Shown here in pieces: positions 8,167 through 16,312 of a stretch of DNA of 62,145 bases (positions within the stretch are counted from its first letter, which is position 1; each line of letters begins with the position of its first letter). The notes beneath the pieces were generated by a model. It ran no database searches. It saw only the letters and a list, made by a program, of their open reading frames with translations, and had not been told where the DNA came from. The position numbers and the translations under genes were made by a program. This DNA comes from an uncultured Oscillibacter sp. (GTDB lineage Bacteria > Bacillota > Clostridia > Oscillospirales > Oscillospiraceae), in the NCBI GenBank assembly GCA_905200545.1, contig CAJKKQ010000016.1:1-62145 (forward strand). Direction: 5' to 3'.

Positions 8167-8775
8167 TCAGGGCGTTTCCTCCCCGGACGCTTCCTCCATC
8201 TGCTCCGCCGCACCCGGATCCACGATCTCGCCCTGCTGGTTGATCCGCATCTGGCCGTCGGCGGCCAGATCCGGGATCTCCGGCAGATCATCCAGGCTGG
8301 TGAGATGGAAGGCCCGCAAAAACTGCTTGGTGGTGCGATAGAGATGGGGACGGCCGGGCACCTGAAGACGGCCGCACTCCTCAATGAGCTTGCGCTCCTG
8401 CAATAATCCCATGGTATAGGCGCTGTCCACGCCCCGGATCTGATCCACATAGGCCCGGGTGGTGGGCTGGTAGTAGGCAATGATGGTAAGGACTTCCAGG
8501 GCAGGCTGGCTGAGCTTGGCGGGCTTTCGGATCTCGAAGGCCCGGCGGATGATGTCCGCGTAATCCGGCGCGGAGCAAAGCTGCCAGCTGTCCTCGATGT
8601 GCAGCAGGCGGATACCCCGCCGCTCATAGGCGTAGTAGTCCATGAGCTTTTGCAGCACCTGCTCCACCGTAGGGCGGTCCATATCCAGCGCAACGCAGAT
8701 GCGCTCCACCTGGACGGGCTCTCCGGATGCAAACAGGATGCCCTCCACAGCGGATTCTATTTCTCTCATTTCCAC
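8167..8775 (-). CDS. scpB: Segregation and condensation protein B
   Basis: ScpB, the winged-helix kleisin partner of SMC in chromosome condensation. The protein is 202 residues with the family opening MREIESAVEGILFASGEP and the second winged-helix segment TIIAYYQPTTRAYVDQIRG near residue 100, then LIEECGRLQVPGRPHLYRTT. The GTG at 8775 is preferred because AAGGAG ends 11 nt before it; ATG 8769 is two codons in. The ribosome binding site sits within the last codons of scpA, so the two are coupled. Confidence 0.94.
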   Translation of the reverse strand: MEMREIESAVEGILFASGEPVQVERICVALDMDRPTVEQVLQKLMDYYAYERRGIRLLHIEDSWQLCSAPDYADIIRRAFEIRKPAKLSQPALEVLTIIAYYQPTTRAYVDQIRGVDSAYTMGLLQERKLIEECGRLQVPGRPHLYRTTKQFLRAFHLTSLDDLPEIPDLAADGQMRINQQGEIVDPGAAEQMEEASGEETP

Positions 8776-8790
8776 GGCGATATGTTCTCC

Positions 8791-9582
8791 TTACAGGGTC
8801 AGATTGGAAAGATCCTCCGGCAGCTCCCGCTCCTGACGGACGGTGCAGTCTGTCTCGGAGCCCGCCAGATGGATGACGCAGGCCCGGCACAGCTCCAGCA
8901 CCGCCAGGAAGGTTGCCACCACCTCGCTGCGGCTGCGGTTTCCCTGGAACAGCAGCCGGAAACGGGTCATGCCGTGCTCTTTCAGACGGCGGATGATCTC
9001 CCGGGCCTTACTCTCCACGGGATAAGGCTCGTGGCTGACGATATTGCGGAATGCGCTCACCGGCGGCGGCAGCGCCCGCTCCGCCCGGCCCCGGATCTCC
9101 GCCATGGCCAGCACCAGATCACCGGGCTCGTGGGAATACTCATAGATCTTGCCCCGCTTGACGGGCTCGGGATTCCGGGTGAGGATGTTGCGGCCGAACT
9201 CCCCCATGGGGCCCAGTTCCGCTGCCAGGGCCTTCACCTGGACGTAATGCTCACTGCGGCGCCGTTCCTCCAGGGACTGGATCAGGGCGTCCATCTCGCT
9301 CTGGGCCTCGGCATCCTCAATAGAGAGAAGCATCCGGGTCTTGAGATACACCAGATGGGATGCCATGGTGACAAACTCGCTGGCCACTTCCAGATCCAGC
9401 TTCTGCCGCTTTTCCAGCCAGCTGAGATACTGGTCGCAGATCAGGGAGATGGAGATGTCCTGGATCTCCATTTTGTTTTTGCCCAGCAGAAACAAAATAA
9501 GATCCAAAGGGCCTTCAAAGTCCTGCATCTCCTCCGACTTGGAGCGGACCACCTTTTCCAATTTGAATACAGGGTTCTCCAA
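8791..9582 (-). CDS. scpA: Segregation and condensation protein A
   Basis: ScpA, the kleisin subunit linking SMC heads, 263 residues. The family signature DFEGPLDLILFLLGKNKMEI is at about 22-41, followed by DISISLICDQYLSWLE, and a C-terminal winged helix ends in LSNLTL. The start is TTG at 9582 with GAGGTG close upstream; the first ATG inside the frame would remove the N-terminal helix. It lies 11 nt from the site-2 protease gene upstream and abuts scpB downstream. Confidence 0.94.
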   Translation of the reverse strand: MENPVFKLEKVVRSKSEEMQDFEGPLDLILFLLGKNKMEIQDISISLICDQYLSWLEKRQKLDLEVASEFVTMASHLVYLKTRMLLSIEDAEAQSEMDALIQSLEERRRSEHYVQVKALAAELGPMGEFGRNILTRNPEPVKRGKIYEYSHEPGDLVLAMAEIRGRAERALPPPVSAFRNIVSHEPYPVESKAREIIRRLKEHGMTRFRLLFQGNRSRSEVVATFLAVLELCRACVIHLAGSETDCTVRQERELPEDLSNLTL

Positions 9583-9593
9583 AGACGTTCACC

Positions 9594-10253
9594 TCAGAAG
9601 ATCAGGTTGAGAAGACCGGAGTAGATTCCAAAGATCAGCCGGCTCATGGCGCTGCCGCCGACGCCCACAAAGGACAGTACCAGCAGCAAAATCATCCCGT
9701 AGCGCTCGTAGCGCATCAGGGTAAAATAGGCCCGATCCGGCAGCAGCGCTCCCAGCACCTTGGATCCGTCCAGCGGCGGAATGGGGATCAGGTTGAAGAC
9801 ACCCAGTCCGATGGACAGGGGCGCCAGCGTGTACAAAAAGAAGGAAAAAACGGCGTCAGCTGCTGAACTGTAAGGAACGTAAAGGTAAATTGCCTTACTG
9901 ATAAACATGGCAAGCAGCGCCAGAACGATATTGGATACGGGGCCTGCCAGCGCCGTGACGGCCATGCCCTTCTTGGGGCTGCGGAAATACCGGGGATCCA
10001 CCGGCACGGGCTTTGCCCAGCCAAAGCCCACGGTGAACATCAGAAAGAGACCCAGCCAGTCAATGTGGCGCAGAGGGTTCAGGCTCAGCCGGTGCATGGA
10101 TTTGGCGGTGGGGTCTCCCAGGGCCAGCGCCGCCAGACCATGGCAGCTCTCATGGACAGTCAGGCACAAAAAGATGGCCGCCACCCGCAAAAGCGCATCC
10201 CACATGGAGGCAAAATCCAGAGCCTGAAACAAATTCTGCAAATAAGGAAGCAT
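9594..10253 (-). CDS. Site-2 protease family (M50) membrane metalloprotease
   Basis: A polytopic intramembrane zinc protease of 219 residues. The HExxH metal site is HESCH at 34-38 in the first membrane segment, and the second metal/active-site block LIPIPPLDGSKVLGALLP lies near residue 150. The family GWAKPVPVDPRYF and SLNPLRHIDWLG motifs are present. There is no PDZ domain, so this is the short YwhC/YdiL-like branch rather than RseP or SpoIVFB. The substrate is unknown. GGAGAG precedes the ATG; the gene stands ahead of scpA, a frequent Clostridial arrangement. Confidence 0.88.
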   Translation of the reverse strand: MLPYLQNLFQALDFASMWDALLRVAAIFLCLTVHESCHGLAALALGDPTAKSMHRLSLNPLRHIDWLGLFLMFTVGFGWAKPVPVDPRYFRSPKKGMAVTALAGPVSNIVLALLAMFISKAIYLYVPYSSAADAVFSFFLYTLAPLSIGLGVFNLIPIPPLDGSKVLGALLPDRAYFTLMRYERYGMILLLVLSFVGVGGSAMSRLIFGIYSGLLNLIF

Positions 10254-10357
10254 AGCGCTCTCCAGTCATCATAACCCAAAATGTAGATGTATTATACCAG
10301 ATTCCGGCACAAAATACAAGGGAAATCCCAGGTTCTGTCGGCTTCTGGATCTGAACA

Positions 10358-10394
10358 CAAAAAGAAGACCCGCGCAGCTGATGCTGCGCGGGTC
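10358..10394 (-). terminator. Rho-independent terminator after tsf
   Basis: A 12-bp perfect stem (10367-10378 with 10383-10394, loop TGAT) is followed on the minus strand by a T-rich run (TTCTTTTTGT). It lies just beyond the tsf stop and ends the rpsB-tsf transcript. Confidence 0.93.
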
Positions 10395-10416
10395 GGGATT
10401 CACAATGCCGACAGGA

Positions 10417-11334
10417 TCAGCCCTTCACCATGGAGGCGATCTCCTCAGCGAAGTTCTCCTGCTTCTTCTCGATGCCCTCGCCCTTCTCGAAACGGACGGC
10501 ATCCTTGAAGGTGACGCTGCCGCCCAGAGCCTTGGCGGCGGAGGCGATATACTTCTCCACGCTCATGGAGTTGTCCTTGACGAACTCCTGCTGGAGCAGG
10601 CAGTTCTCAGCATAGAACTTGTTGAGCTTGCCCATGACGATCTTCTCGCGGACATTCTCGGGCTTGGAAGCCATCTTGGGATCGTTGGCCATCTGGACCA
10701 TCATGATCTTCTTCTCCTCGTCCAGGACATCCTGGCTCACCTGGGACTTATCCCAGAAACGGGGATTCAGAGCAGCGATCTGCATGGCCACGTCCTTGCC
10801 AATCTCCTCCACCTTCTCGGCGGGCAGGTCGGACTCCAGGTTCACCAGCACACCGATCTTGCCGCCGGCGTGCACATAGGGCACGGAGATGCCGTCAGCA
10901 AAGCGGGCAAAGCGGCGGACCTTGATGTTCTCGCCGATGACCAGGACCATCTCCTGCTGCTGCTGGGTCACGGTCAGGTCGGTGCCGGCGTACTTGCACT
11001 CCATGAGGGCGTCCATGTCAGCAGGGTTCTCCTTGGCCACGGTAGCGGCCACGCCCTTGACGAAGTCCACGAACTTCTCGTTCTTGCCCACGAAGTCGGT
11101 CTCGGCGTTGACTTCCACCACAACACCCACACCGTCCACAACAGCGGCATAAGCCATGCCCTCGGCGGCAACGCGGCTGGCCTTCTTTGCAGAAGCGGCC
11201 ATGCCCTTTTCACGCAGCCACTCGATGGCCTTGTCCATATCGCCATCGGAGGCGGTCAGGGCCTTCTTGCAATCCATCATACCCACGCCGGTCATTTCGC
11301 GCAGGTTCTTTACATCAGCAGCTGTAAAAGCCAT
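10417..11334 (-). CDS. tsf: Translation elongation factor Ts
   Basis: EF-Ts, the nucleotide exchange factor for EF-Tu, 305 residues. The N-terminal UBA-like domain carries VKNLREMTGVGMMDCKKAL, and the core shows the VEVNAETDFV motif near residue 76-85. The C-terminus (ENFAEEIASMVKG) is complete. GGGAGG precedes the ATG. It is the second gene of the conserved rpsB-tsf operon, 55 nt after rpsB, and is followed by a strong terminator. Confidence 0.97.
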   Translation of the reverse strand: MAFTAADVKNLREMTGVGMMDCKKALTASDGDMDKAIEWLREKGMAASAKKASRVAAEGMAYAAVVDGVGVVVEVNAETDFVGKNEKFVDFVKGVAATVAKENPADMDALMECKYAGTDLTVTQQQQEMVLVIGENIKVRRFARFADGISVPYVHAGGKIGVLVNLESDLPAEKVEEIGKDVAMQIAALNPRFWDKSQVSQDVLDEEKKIMMVQMANDPKMASKPENVREKIVMGKLNKFYAENCLLQQEFVKDNSMSVEKYIASAAKALGGSVTFKDAVRFEKGEGIEKKQENFAEEIASMVKG

Positions 11335-11389
11335 TTTTATTTTCCTCCCAAATCAAAATCTATGGGGTATACGCTCCCAAAAACCGAGA

Positions 11390-12127
11390 TTACTCGGCGT
11401 CGGCCTCGGCCTTCTCAGCGGCGGCCTCCTCAGTCTGCTCACCCTGCTTGCCTTCCAGCACGGCGTTGGCCATGATGGAGGAGATGAGCTTGATGGCGCG
11501 GATGGCGTCATCGTTGCCGGGGATCACGTAATCGATCTCGTCGGGATCGCAGTTGGTATCGGCGATAGCAACCACGGGGATGCCCAGCTTGTGGGCCTCA
11601 GCGATGGCGTTGCGCTCCTTGCGGGTGTCCACGATGAACAGGGCGCCGGGGAGCTTCTTCATTTCCTTCACGCCGCCCAGGTACTTCTCCAGCTTGGCGA
11701 TCTCGCCCATGTGCTTCATGACTTCCTTCTTGGGCAGCATATCGAAGGTGCCGTCCTCCTGCATGGTCTTGAGCTGGTTGAGACGGTCCACGCGGGTGCG
11801 CATGGTCTTGAAGTTGGTCATCATGCCGCCCAGCCAGCGAGCGTTGACATAGAACATGCCGCAGCGGGTAGCCTCCTCGCGGATGGCCTCCTGAGCCTGC
11901 TTCTTGGTGCCCACGAACAGCAGGGTCTGGCCGTTCTCGGAGAGCTGACGGACGAAGTTATAGGCCTCCTCCAGCTTGCGGACGGTCTTCTGCAGGTCCA
12001 CGATATAGATGCCGTTGCGCTCCGTGTAGATGTAGGGAGCCATCTTGGGGTTCCAGCGGCGGGTCTGGTGACCGAAGTGGACGCCCGCCTCCAGCAGGGC
12101 CTTCATGGATACGACGTTAGATGCCAT
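11390..12127 (-). CDS. rpsB: 30S ribosomal protein S2
   Basis: Small-subunit protein S2, 245 residues. Family blocks are [20 protein letters not shown] at about 8-27, [30 protein letters not shown], and [21 protein letters not shown]. The C-terminus is an acidic, alanine-rich tail. ATG 12127 has GGAGG 10 nt upstream; the in-frame ATG at 12145 overlaps that element and is not used here. First gene of rpsB-tsf. Confidence 0.97.
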   Translation of the reverse strand: MASNVVSMKALLEAGVHFGHQTRRWNPKMAPYIYTERNGIYIVDLQKTVRKLEEAYNFVRQLSENGQTLLFVGTKKQAQEAIREEATRCGMFYVNARWLGGMMTNFKTMRTRVDRLNQLKTMQEDGTFDMLPKKEVMKHMGEIAKLEKYLGGVKEMKKLPGALFIVDTRKERNAIAEAHKLGIPVVAIADTNCDPDEIDYVIPGNDDAIRAIKLISSIMANAVLEGKQGEQTEEAAAEKAEADAE

Positions 12128-12239
12128 AGTGTTTTGTTCCTCCAAATCAGATTTAGTTTGACCTCCGGCGGCTTCATCCCCTCTGCCAATCGGTTAAGAC
12201 ACAGACAGAAAGTCGACGCGCCGTGCGGAATGCTGAAAT

Positions 12240-12269
12240 ATAATACCACAACTGATCTGCCCAATGCAA
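12240..12269 (-). promoter_or_regulatory. Likely sigma-A promoter of rpsB-tsf
   Basis: On the minus strand TTGCAT (12264-12269) is followed by an 18-nt spacer and TATTAT (12240-12245). It leaves a leader of about 105 nt before the rpsB start. Assigned by motif only. Confidence 0.55.
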
Positions 12270-12319
12270 GCATTATTTCCAAAAAATGAGGAAAAATCCA
12301 ACATAAATTCCCCGGATGG

Positions 12320-12607
12320 CTACCGTTTTCGTCTTCCCCGGTGATCCGTCCCGTTTTCCCGGCGGGGAAAAGGCTTATCCACCAGGATCAGATCCTCCCC
12401 GATGCGCTGGATACACTCCCAGGGAATGTAAAACTCCTCCCGGGGACCGAAGAGCCCGAAAAAGCGGCAGGGCCCATAGACCACGATGGCGGCCACCTGC
12501 CCCTCCGGCAGGCGGATATCCACATCCGAGACGAATCCCAAGCGGCAGCCGTCGCAGACGTTGATGACTTCCTTACAGCGTAAATTCCGGATCCGGCACT
12601 GCACCAC
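12320..12607 (-). CDS. YlmC/YmxH family PRC-barrel sporulation protein
   Basis: A small protein of about 95 residues with the YlmC/YmxH signature RIRNLRCKEVINVCDGCRLG, then VSDVDIRLPEGQVAAIVVYG and IPWECIQRIGEDLILVDKP. This is the PRC-barrel-like fold of small Firmicute proteins tied to sporulation gene neighbourhoods; the molecular role is not known. The start is GTG 12607 (or the next codon, GTG 12604) with AAGGGAGG 5-8 nt upstream. The reading frame runs further upstream, but that part overlaps sigG antisense and is not coding. It is divergent from sigG. Confidence 0.85.
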   Translation of the reverse strand: MVQCRIRNLRCKEVINVCDGCRLGFVSDVDIRLPEGQVAAIVVYGPCRFFGLFGPREEFYIPWECIQRIGEDLILVDKPFPRRENGTDHRGRRKR

Positions 12608-12685
12608 ATCCGCCTCCCTTCTCTTCCTTTCATATATGCGCCTCCCGGGCCGTCCCATACACACAGGAAGCGACAAAAGCTTCCA

Positions 12686-12714
12686 GTATAGGAAAAATCG
12701 CCTCCGGCAATACT
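12686..12714 (+). promoter_or_regulatory. Possible sigma-F/G type promoter of sigG
   Basis: GTATA (12686-12690), a 17-nt spacer and CAATACT (12708-12714) roughly resemble forespore promoters (GHATR ... CATnnTA). The position, about 39 nt upstream of the sigG start, fits autoregulation known for sigG. The -10 match is imperfect. Confidence 0.3.
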
Positions 12715-12752
12715 GGTTCGGGAAGTCTTCCCGGAACAAGGAGGCTGCATCG

Positions 12753-13523
12753 ATGCAGGGAAAAGTGGAGATTGCGGGGGTCAACACCGCCAAGCTGCGG
12801 GTGCTGAAAAACGACGAGACCATGGCGCTTTTGAAGCGCGCCAAGGCCGGCGACCAGGAGGCCCGCCGGGAACTCATCGAGGGGAATCTCCGGCTGGTGC
12901 TCTCGGTGATCCAGCGCTTTGCCGGACGCAAGGAAAACGTGGATGATCTCTTCCAGGTGGGCTGTGTGGGCCTCATCAAGGCCATCGACAACTTCGACAC
13001 CAGCCAGATGGTGCGCTTTTCCACCTACGGCGTCCCCATGATCATCGGGGAGATCCGGCGCTATCTCCGGGACAACAGCGCCATCCGGGTCTCCCGCTCC
13101 ATGCGGGACACCGCCTACCGGGTCTTGCAGGTGCGGGACCGGCTGGTGGCCGAAAACCAGAAGGAACCCACCGTGGAGCAGATCGCCCAGGAGCTGGACA
13201 TTCCCCGGGAGGATGTGGTCTTTGCCATGGACGCCATCGTGGACCCGGTATCCCTCTACGATCCGGTGTACTCCGACAGCGGCGACACCCTGTGCGTCAT
13301 GGACCAGGTCCGGGACAACAAAAATACCGATGAGGACTGGACGGACCGCATCGCCCTGAAAGAGGCCATGAAGCGCCTGGATCCCCGGGAGCGGCGGATC
13401 CTGTCCCTGCGGTTCTGGGAGGGCAAGACCCAGATGGAGGTCTCCGCAGAGGTTGGCATCTCCCAGGCCCAGGTATCCCGGCTGGAAAAGGGCGCCATCA
13501 ACACCATCCGAAAAAGTCTATAA
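12753..13523 (+). CDS. sigG: RNA polymerase sporulation sigma factor SigG
   Basis: Sigma-G, the late forespore sigma factor, 256 residues. The family N-terminus VEIAGVNTAKLRVLKN (residues 5-20) is diagnostic. Region 2 contains NLRLVLSVIQRF, DDLFQVGCVGLIKAIDNFD and FSTYGVPMIIGEIRRYLRD; region 3 is QEPTVEQIAQELDI-like; region 4 has LDPRERRILSLRFWEGKTQMEVSAEVG with a helix-turn-helix ending at SRLEKGAI. ATG 12753 has AAGGAGG 8 nt upstream. It stands alone and divergent from the ylmC/ymxH-like gene, not next to spoIIGA-sigE as in Bacillus. Confidence 0.93.
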   Translation: MQGKVEIAGVNTAKLRVLKNDETMALLKRAKAGDQEARRELIEGNLRLVLSVIQRFAGRKENVDDLFQVGCVGLIKAIDNFDTSQMVRFSTYGVPMIIGEIRRYLRDNSAIRVSRSMRDTAYRVLQVRDRLVAENQKEPTVEQIAQELDIPREDVVFAMDAIVDPVSLYDPVYSDSGDTLCVMDQVRDNKNTDEDWTDRIALKEAMKRLDPRERRILSLRFWEGKTQMEVSAEVGISQAQVSRLEKGAINTIRKSL

Positions 13524-13534
13524 AAATACCGTGG

Positions 13535-13561
13535 CCGCCTGATGGAAGTTCCGTCAGGCGG
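13535..13561 (+). terminator. Hairpin after sigG
   Basis: A 12-bp stem with one G-T pair and a three-base loop lies 11 nt after the sigG stop. No T-run follows immediately, so it may be a weak terminator or only an RNA stabiliser. Confidence 0.45.
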
Positions 13562-13565
13562 TCCG

Positions 13566-13594
13566 TTGACGCTCCGGCCCTTTTGCGTTAAAAT
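13566..13594 (+). promoter_or_regulatory. Sigma-A promoter of the thioesterase gene
   Basis: TTGACG (13566-13571), a 17-nt spacer and TAAAAT (13589-13594) lie about 33 nt upstream of the thioesterase ATG. Confidence 0.65.
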
Positions 13595-13627
13595 GGCAAA
13601 AACAGCAAGAAAAGCGAGGTTTGGTGG

Positions 13628-14038
13628 ATGGACTATCAAAAGATCGTGGATTACCGCAACAACAACAATCCCTACGCCAAGCGCCTGGGCATCGTGGTGC
13701 AGGAGATCGGCCCCGGCTATGCCCGGGTCACCAAGACCGTGGAGCCGGAGGACTGCAACCCCATCGGAAAGACTCACGGGGGCGTCTACTTCTCCATGGC
13801 GGACACCGCCTGCGGCTCTGCCGCCGCCTCCTACGGTTATCTGGCCGTCACCGTCTCTTCCCAGTATAATTTCCTGCGCAGCGCCGTCCCCGGGGACACC
13901 CTCACCGCCCAGGCCCGGGAAGTCAAGCGGGGTAAGACCATCTGCGTCTTTGACGTGCGGATCACCGACCAGCAGGAAAAGCTGCTGGGGACCGGGTCTT
14001 TCACCTTCTATCTGCTGGATCAGAAAACCGACGTGTGA
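13628..14038 (+). CDS. PaaI family hotdog thioesterase
   Basis: A 136-residue single hotdog-fold protein expected to hydrolyse acyl-CoA thioesters. The PaaI/4HBT signature NPIGKTHGGVYFSMADTACG is near residues 44-63, with HGG followed by the catalytic-region Asp in MADTA, and the later block SQYNFLRSAVPGDTLTAQA is conserved. The acyl substrate cannot be read from sequence. It is monocistronic with its own promoter upstream and the glnS promoter just downstream. Confidence 0.85.
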   Translation: MDYQKIVDYRNNNNPYAKRLGIVVQEIGPGYARVTKTVEPEDCNPIGKTHGGVYFSMADTACGSAAASYGYLAVTVSSQYNFLRSAVPGDTLTAQAREVKRGKTICVFDVRITDQQEKLLGTGSFTFYLLDQKTDV

Positions 14039-14067
14039 CGCCGCTTTCCGAAAAACGCCGGAATCCC

Positions 14068-14096
14068 TTGCAATTTCCAGGAAGATTCTATATAAT
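14068..14096 (+). promoter_or_regulatory. Sigma-A promoter of glnS
   Basis: TTGCAA (14068-14073), 17-nt spacer, and perfect TATAAT (14091-14096), 45 nt before the glnS start. No T-box features are seen in this short leader. Confidence 0.75.
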
Positions 14097-14141
14097 AATG
14101 TCCACTTTTGATTAATGTTCGACAGGAAGGATGAGCTGCCC

Positions 14142-15839
14142 ATGGCAGAGGAGATCAAAACAACCCAGGAAGAAGCCCCCGAGAGCCGGAACTTCATCCA
14201 CGCCTTTATTGAAGAGGATATCGCCCCCGGCGGCCAGTTTGAGGGCATGACCGTCCACACCCGGTTTCCCCCGGAGCCCAACGGCTACCTGCACATCGGC
14301 CACTGCAAGGCCCTGATCATCGACTTCGGCACCGCCGAGAAATTCGGCGGACTGTGCAACCTCCGGATGGACGACACCAACCCCGCCAAGGAGGACACCG
14401 AGTACGTAGACGCCATCAAGGAGGACATCCACTGGCTGGGCTTCGACTGGGGCGACCGCTTCTTTTACGGCTCCGACTACTTTGAAAAGACGTATGAGCT
14501 GGCGGTGGGCCTCATCAAAAAGGGCCTGGCCTACGTGTGCGAGCTGAGCCCGGAGGAGTTCAAGGCCAACCGGGGCGACATCGGCATCCCCGCCACCTCT
14601 CCCTACCGGGACCGCCCCATTGAGGAGTCCCTGGACCTCTTTGAGCGGATGAAGAACGGCGAGTTCCCGGAGGGCTCCAAGACCCTGCGGGCCAAGATCG
14701 ACCTGAATAGCGGCAACTTCAACATGCGGGATCCCGTCATCTACCGGATCCGCTACATCGAGCATCACCGCCAGGGCACCAAGTGGTGCATCTTCCCCAT
14801 GTATGACTTTGCCCACCCCATTCAGGACGCCCTGGAGGGCATCACCCACTCCCTGTGCTCCCTGGAGTATGAGGATCACCGTCCTCTCTACAACTGGGTC
14901 ATCGAGCATGTGGATGTCCCCTCCCACCCCCGCCAGATCGAGTTTGCACGTCTCGGCATCAACTACACCGTCATGTCCAAGCGCAAGCTGCGGGCCCTGG
15001 TGGAGGGCGGCAAGGTTTCCGGCTGGGACGATCCCCGGATGCCTACCCTCTGCGGCCTGCGCCGCCGTGGCTACACCCCCCAGTCCATCCGCAACTTCTG
15101 CGAGCGCATCGGCGTGGCCAAGACGCCCTCCACGGTAGACTACGGCTTCCTGGAGCACTGCCTGCGGGAGGATCTCAACGAAAAGGCCCAGCGGGTCATG
15201 GCAGTGCTGCACCCTGTAAAGCTCACCATCACCAATTACCCTGAGGGGCAGAGCGAGACCGTCACTGTGGAAAACAATCCCCTGGACGAGTCCGCCGGCA
15301 CCCGGGCCGTCACCTTCTCCCGGAACCTGTGGGTGGAGGCCGACGACTTCCTGGAGACCCCGGTGCCCAAGTACAAGCGCCTCTTCCCCGGCGGCCCCGA
15401 GTGCCGCCTCAAGGGCGCCTATCTCATCACCTGCACCGGCTGCGTCAAGGATGAAAGCGGCAATGTCACGGAGATCCTGGCCACCTACGATCCCGAGAGC
15501 CGGGGCGGCAACCCCGCCGACGGCCGCAAGGTGAAAGGCGCCACCATCCACTGGGTGGACGCCGCCACCGCCGTGGACGCGGAGGTGCGTCTCTACGACT
15601 ACCTCTTCTCCGACCCCAATCCCGATGCCGCCGACAAGGATTTCATGGAGTGCCTGAACCCCAACTCCCTGGAAGTCCTCACCGACTGCAAGGTGGAGGC
15701 CGGCCTGGCCAAGGCCCAGCCCTCCGACCGCTTCCAGTTCATGCGCCAGGGCTACTTCTGCGCCGACAGCAAGGATTCCGCCCCCGGCCATCTGGTGTTC
15801 AACCGCAGCGTCTCCCTGAAGGACAGCTTCAAGGTCTGA
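14142..15839 (+). CDS. glnS: Glutaminyl-tRNA synthetase
   Basis: Class I synthetase charging tRNA-Gln directly, 565 residues. The signature [16 protein letters not shown] at residues 42-57 contains HIGH at 51-54 and is specific for GlnRS rather than GluRS (which has APSPTG). The second motif is VMSKRKL near residue 280. The C-terminal beta-barrel anticodon-binding domains are complete ([30 protein letters not shown]). ATG 14142 is taken because GGAAGG lies about 11 nt upstream; ATG 14115 would have none. Ends at a strong terminator. A separate gltX lies at 25.9 kb. Confidence 0.96.
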   Translation: MAEEIKTTQEEAPESRNFIHAFIEEDIAPGGQFEGMTVHTRFPPEPNGYLHIGHCKALIIDFGTAEKFGGLCNLRMDDTNPAKEDTEYVDAIKEDIHWLGFDWGDRFFYGSDYFEKTYELAVGLIKKGLAYVCELSPEEFKANRGDIGIPATSPYRDRPIEESLDLFERMKNGEFPEGSKTLRAKIDLNSGNFNMRDPVIYRIRYIEHHRQGTKWCIFPMYDFAHPIQDALEGITHSLCSLEYEDHRPLYNWVIEHVDVPSHPRQIEFARLGINYTVMSKRKLRALVEGGKVSGWDDPRMPTLCGLRRRGYTPQSIRNFCERIGVAKTPSTVDYGFLEHCLREDLNEKAQRVMAVLHPVKLTITNYPEGQSETVTVENNPLDESAGTRAVTFSRNLWVEADDFLETPVPKYKRLFPGGPECRLKGAYLITCTGCVKDESGNVTEILATYDPESRGGNPADGRKVKGATIHWVDAATAVDAEVRLYDYLFSDPNPDAADKDFMECLNPNSLEVLTDCKVEAGLAKAQPSDRFQFMRQGYFCADSKDSAPGHLVFNRSVSLKDSFKV

Positions 15840-15850
15840 TCGCGTAATTG

Positions 15851-15890
15851 AAAAAGCTCCCCCGCGCCTTTCGGCGCGGGGGAGCTTTTT
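15851..15890 (+). terminator. Bidirectional terminator after glnS
   Basis: An 18-bp perfect stem around TTTC, with A-run on the left and T-run on the right, so it can stop transcription on both strands. Confidence 0.95.
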
Positions 15891-15899
15891 GCAGATAGA

Positions 15900-15934
15900 A
15901 AGCGCCGCTGCCTGCCGCAGCGGCGCTTTGTTTT
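15900..15934 (+). terminator. Second hairpin between glnS and the small membrane gene
   Basis: A 12-bp stem (15900-15911 with 15917-15928), then TGTTTT on the plus strand. It sits immediately after the first terminator and just outside the stop of the minus-strand peptide gene. Confidence 0.7.
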
Positions 15935-15935
15935 C

Positions 15936-16031
15936 TCAGTACAGCAGGTAGGGGGCCACCATGGACGCCAGCAGCGCAATGACCATAACCACCACCAAAA
16001 TCAGCGCCACGGCGCGGGTACGTTTGTTCAT
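15936..16031 (-). CDS. 31-residue single-pass membrane peptide
   Basis: A very short gene: MNKRT, then a hydrophobic run from residue 7 to about 26 (AVALILVVVMVIALLASMVA) and PYLLY at the end. The positive N-terminus predicts an N-in membrane helix. GGAGG lies 7 nt before the ATG, and the ATG overlaps the TGA of the DUF951 gene (ATGA), so the two are coupled. Similar tiny basic-plus-hydrophobic proteins occur in Clostridia, without known role. The good ribosome binding site, the overlap and the clean hydrophobic pattern argue it is real. Confidence 0.72.
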   Translation of the reverse strand: MNKRTRAVALILVVVMVIALLASMVAPYLLY

Positions 16032-16219
16032 TTGGGTTCCTCCTTTGTCAAGATCTTCCGGATGCTCTTTTCCGCCTTGCTGCGGGGCAGCATCAGCTCA
16101 TGCCCGCAGCCCAGGCACTTGAGTTTGATGTCCATGCCCACCCGCAGGATCTCCCACTGGGTGCTGCCGCAGGGATGGGGCTTTTTCAATTCCACCTTGT
16201 CGTGCAGGTGCAGGTCCAT
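16028..16219 (-). CDS. DUF951 domain protein
   Basis: A 63-residue DUF951 protein. Family features are LHDKVELKKPHPCGSTQWEI, then a zinc-ribbon-like CLGCGHELMLPRSKAEK; together with the first cysteine these could bind metal. Its function is unknown; in many Firmicutes it sits near ychF or ribosomal genes. ATG 16219 is used because GGAGG is 7 nt upstream and the family starts at MDLHLHD; an earlier in-frame ATG lacks support. Its stop overlaps the start of the 31-codon membrane peptide. Confidence 0.88.
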   Translation of the reverse strand: MDLHLHDKVELKKPHPCGSTQWEILRVGMDIKLKCLGCGHELMLPRSKAEKSIRKILTKEEPK

Positions 16220-16312
16220 TCCAATTCCTCCAGTCAAACCTGTGTCTTTTTGCGCATAGTATGGTTTCAACAAACCAACCGCCGCCTGTGCGGCAGATAG
16301 GATGCGATATCA

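Noticed and set aside
6126..8243. A 705-codon open frame on the plus strand
   Set aside because: It lies opposite dacF, gerW and DUF2953 genes, which have clear domains and ribosome sites. High GC content produces long antisense frames rich in His, Gly and Pro.
14112..15791. A 559-codon frame opposite glnS
   Set aside because: Composition is a mirror of glnS and no domain is visible; glnS is unambiguous.
15851..15934. Two adjacent hairpins as an attachment site or REP element
   Set aside because: Both are better explained as terminators between converging genes; no other copies were seen.
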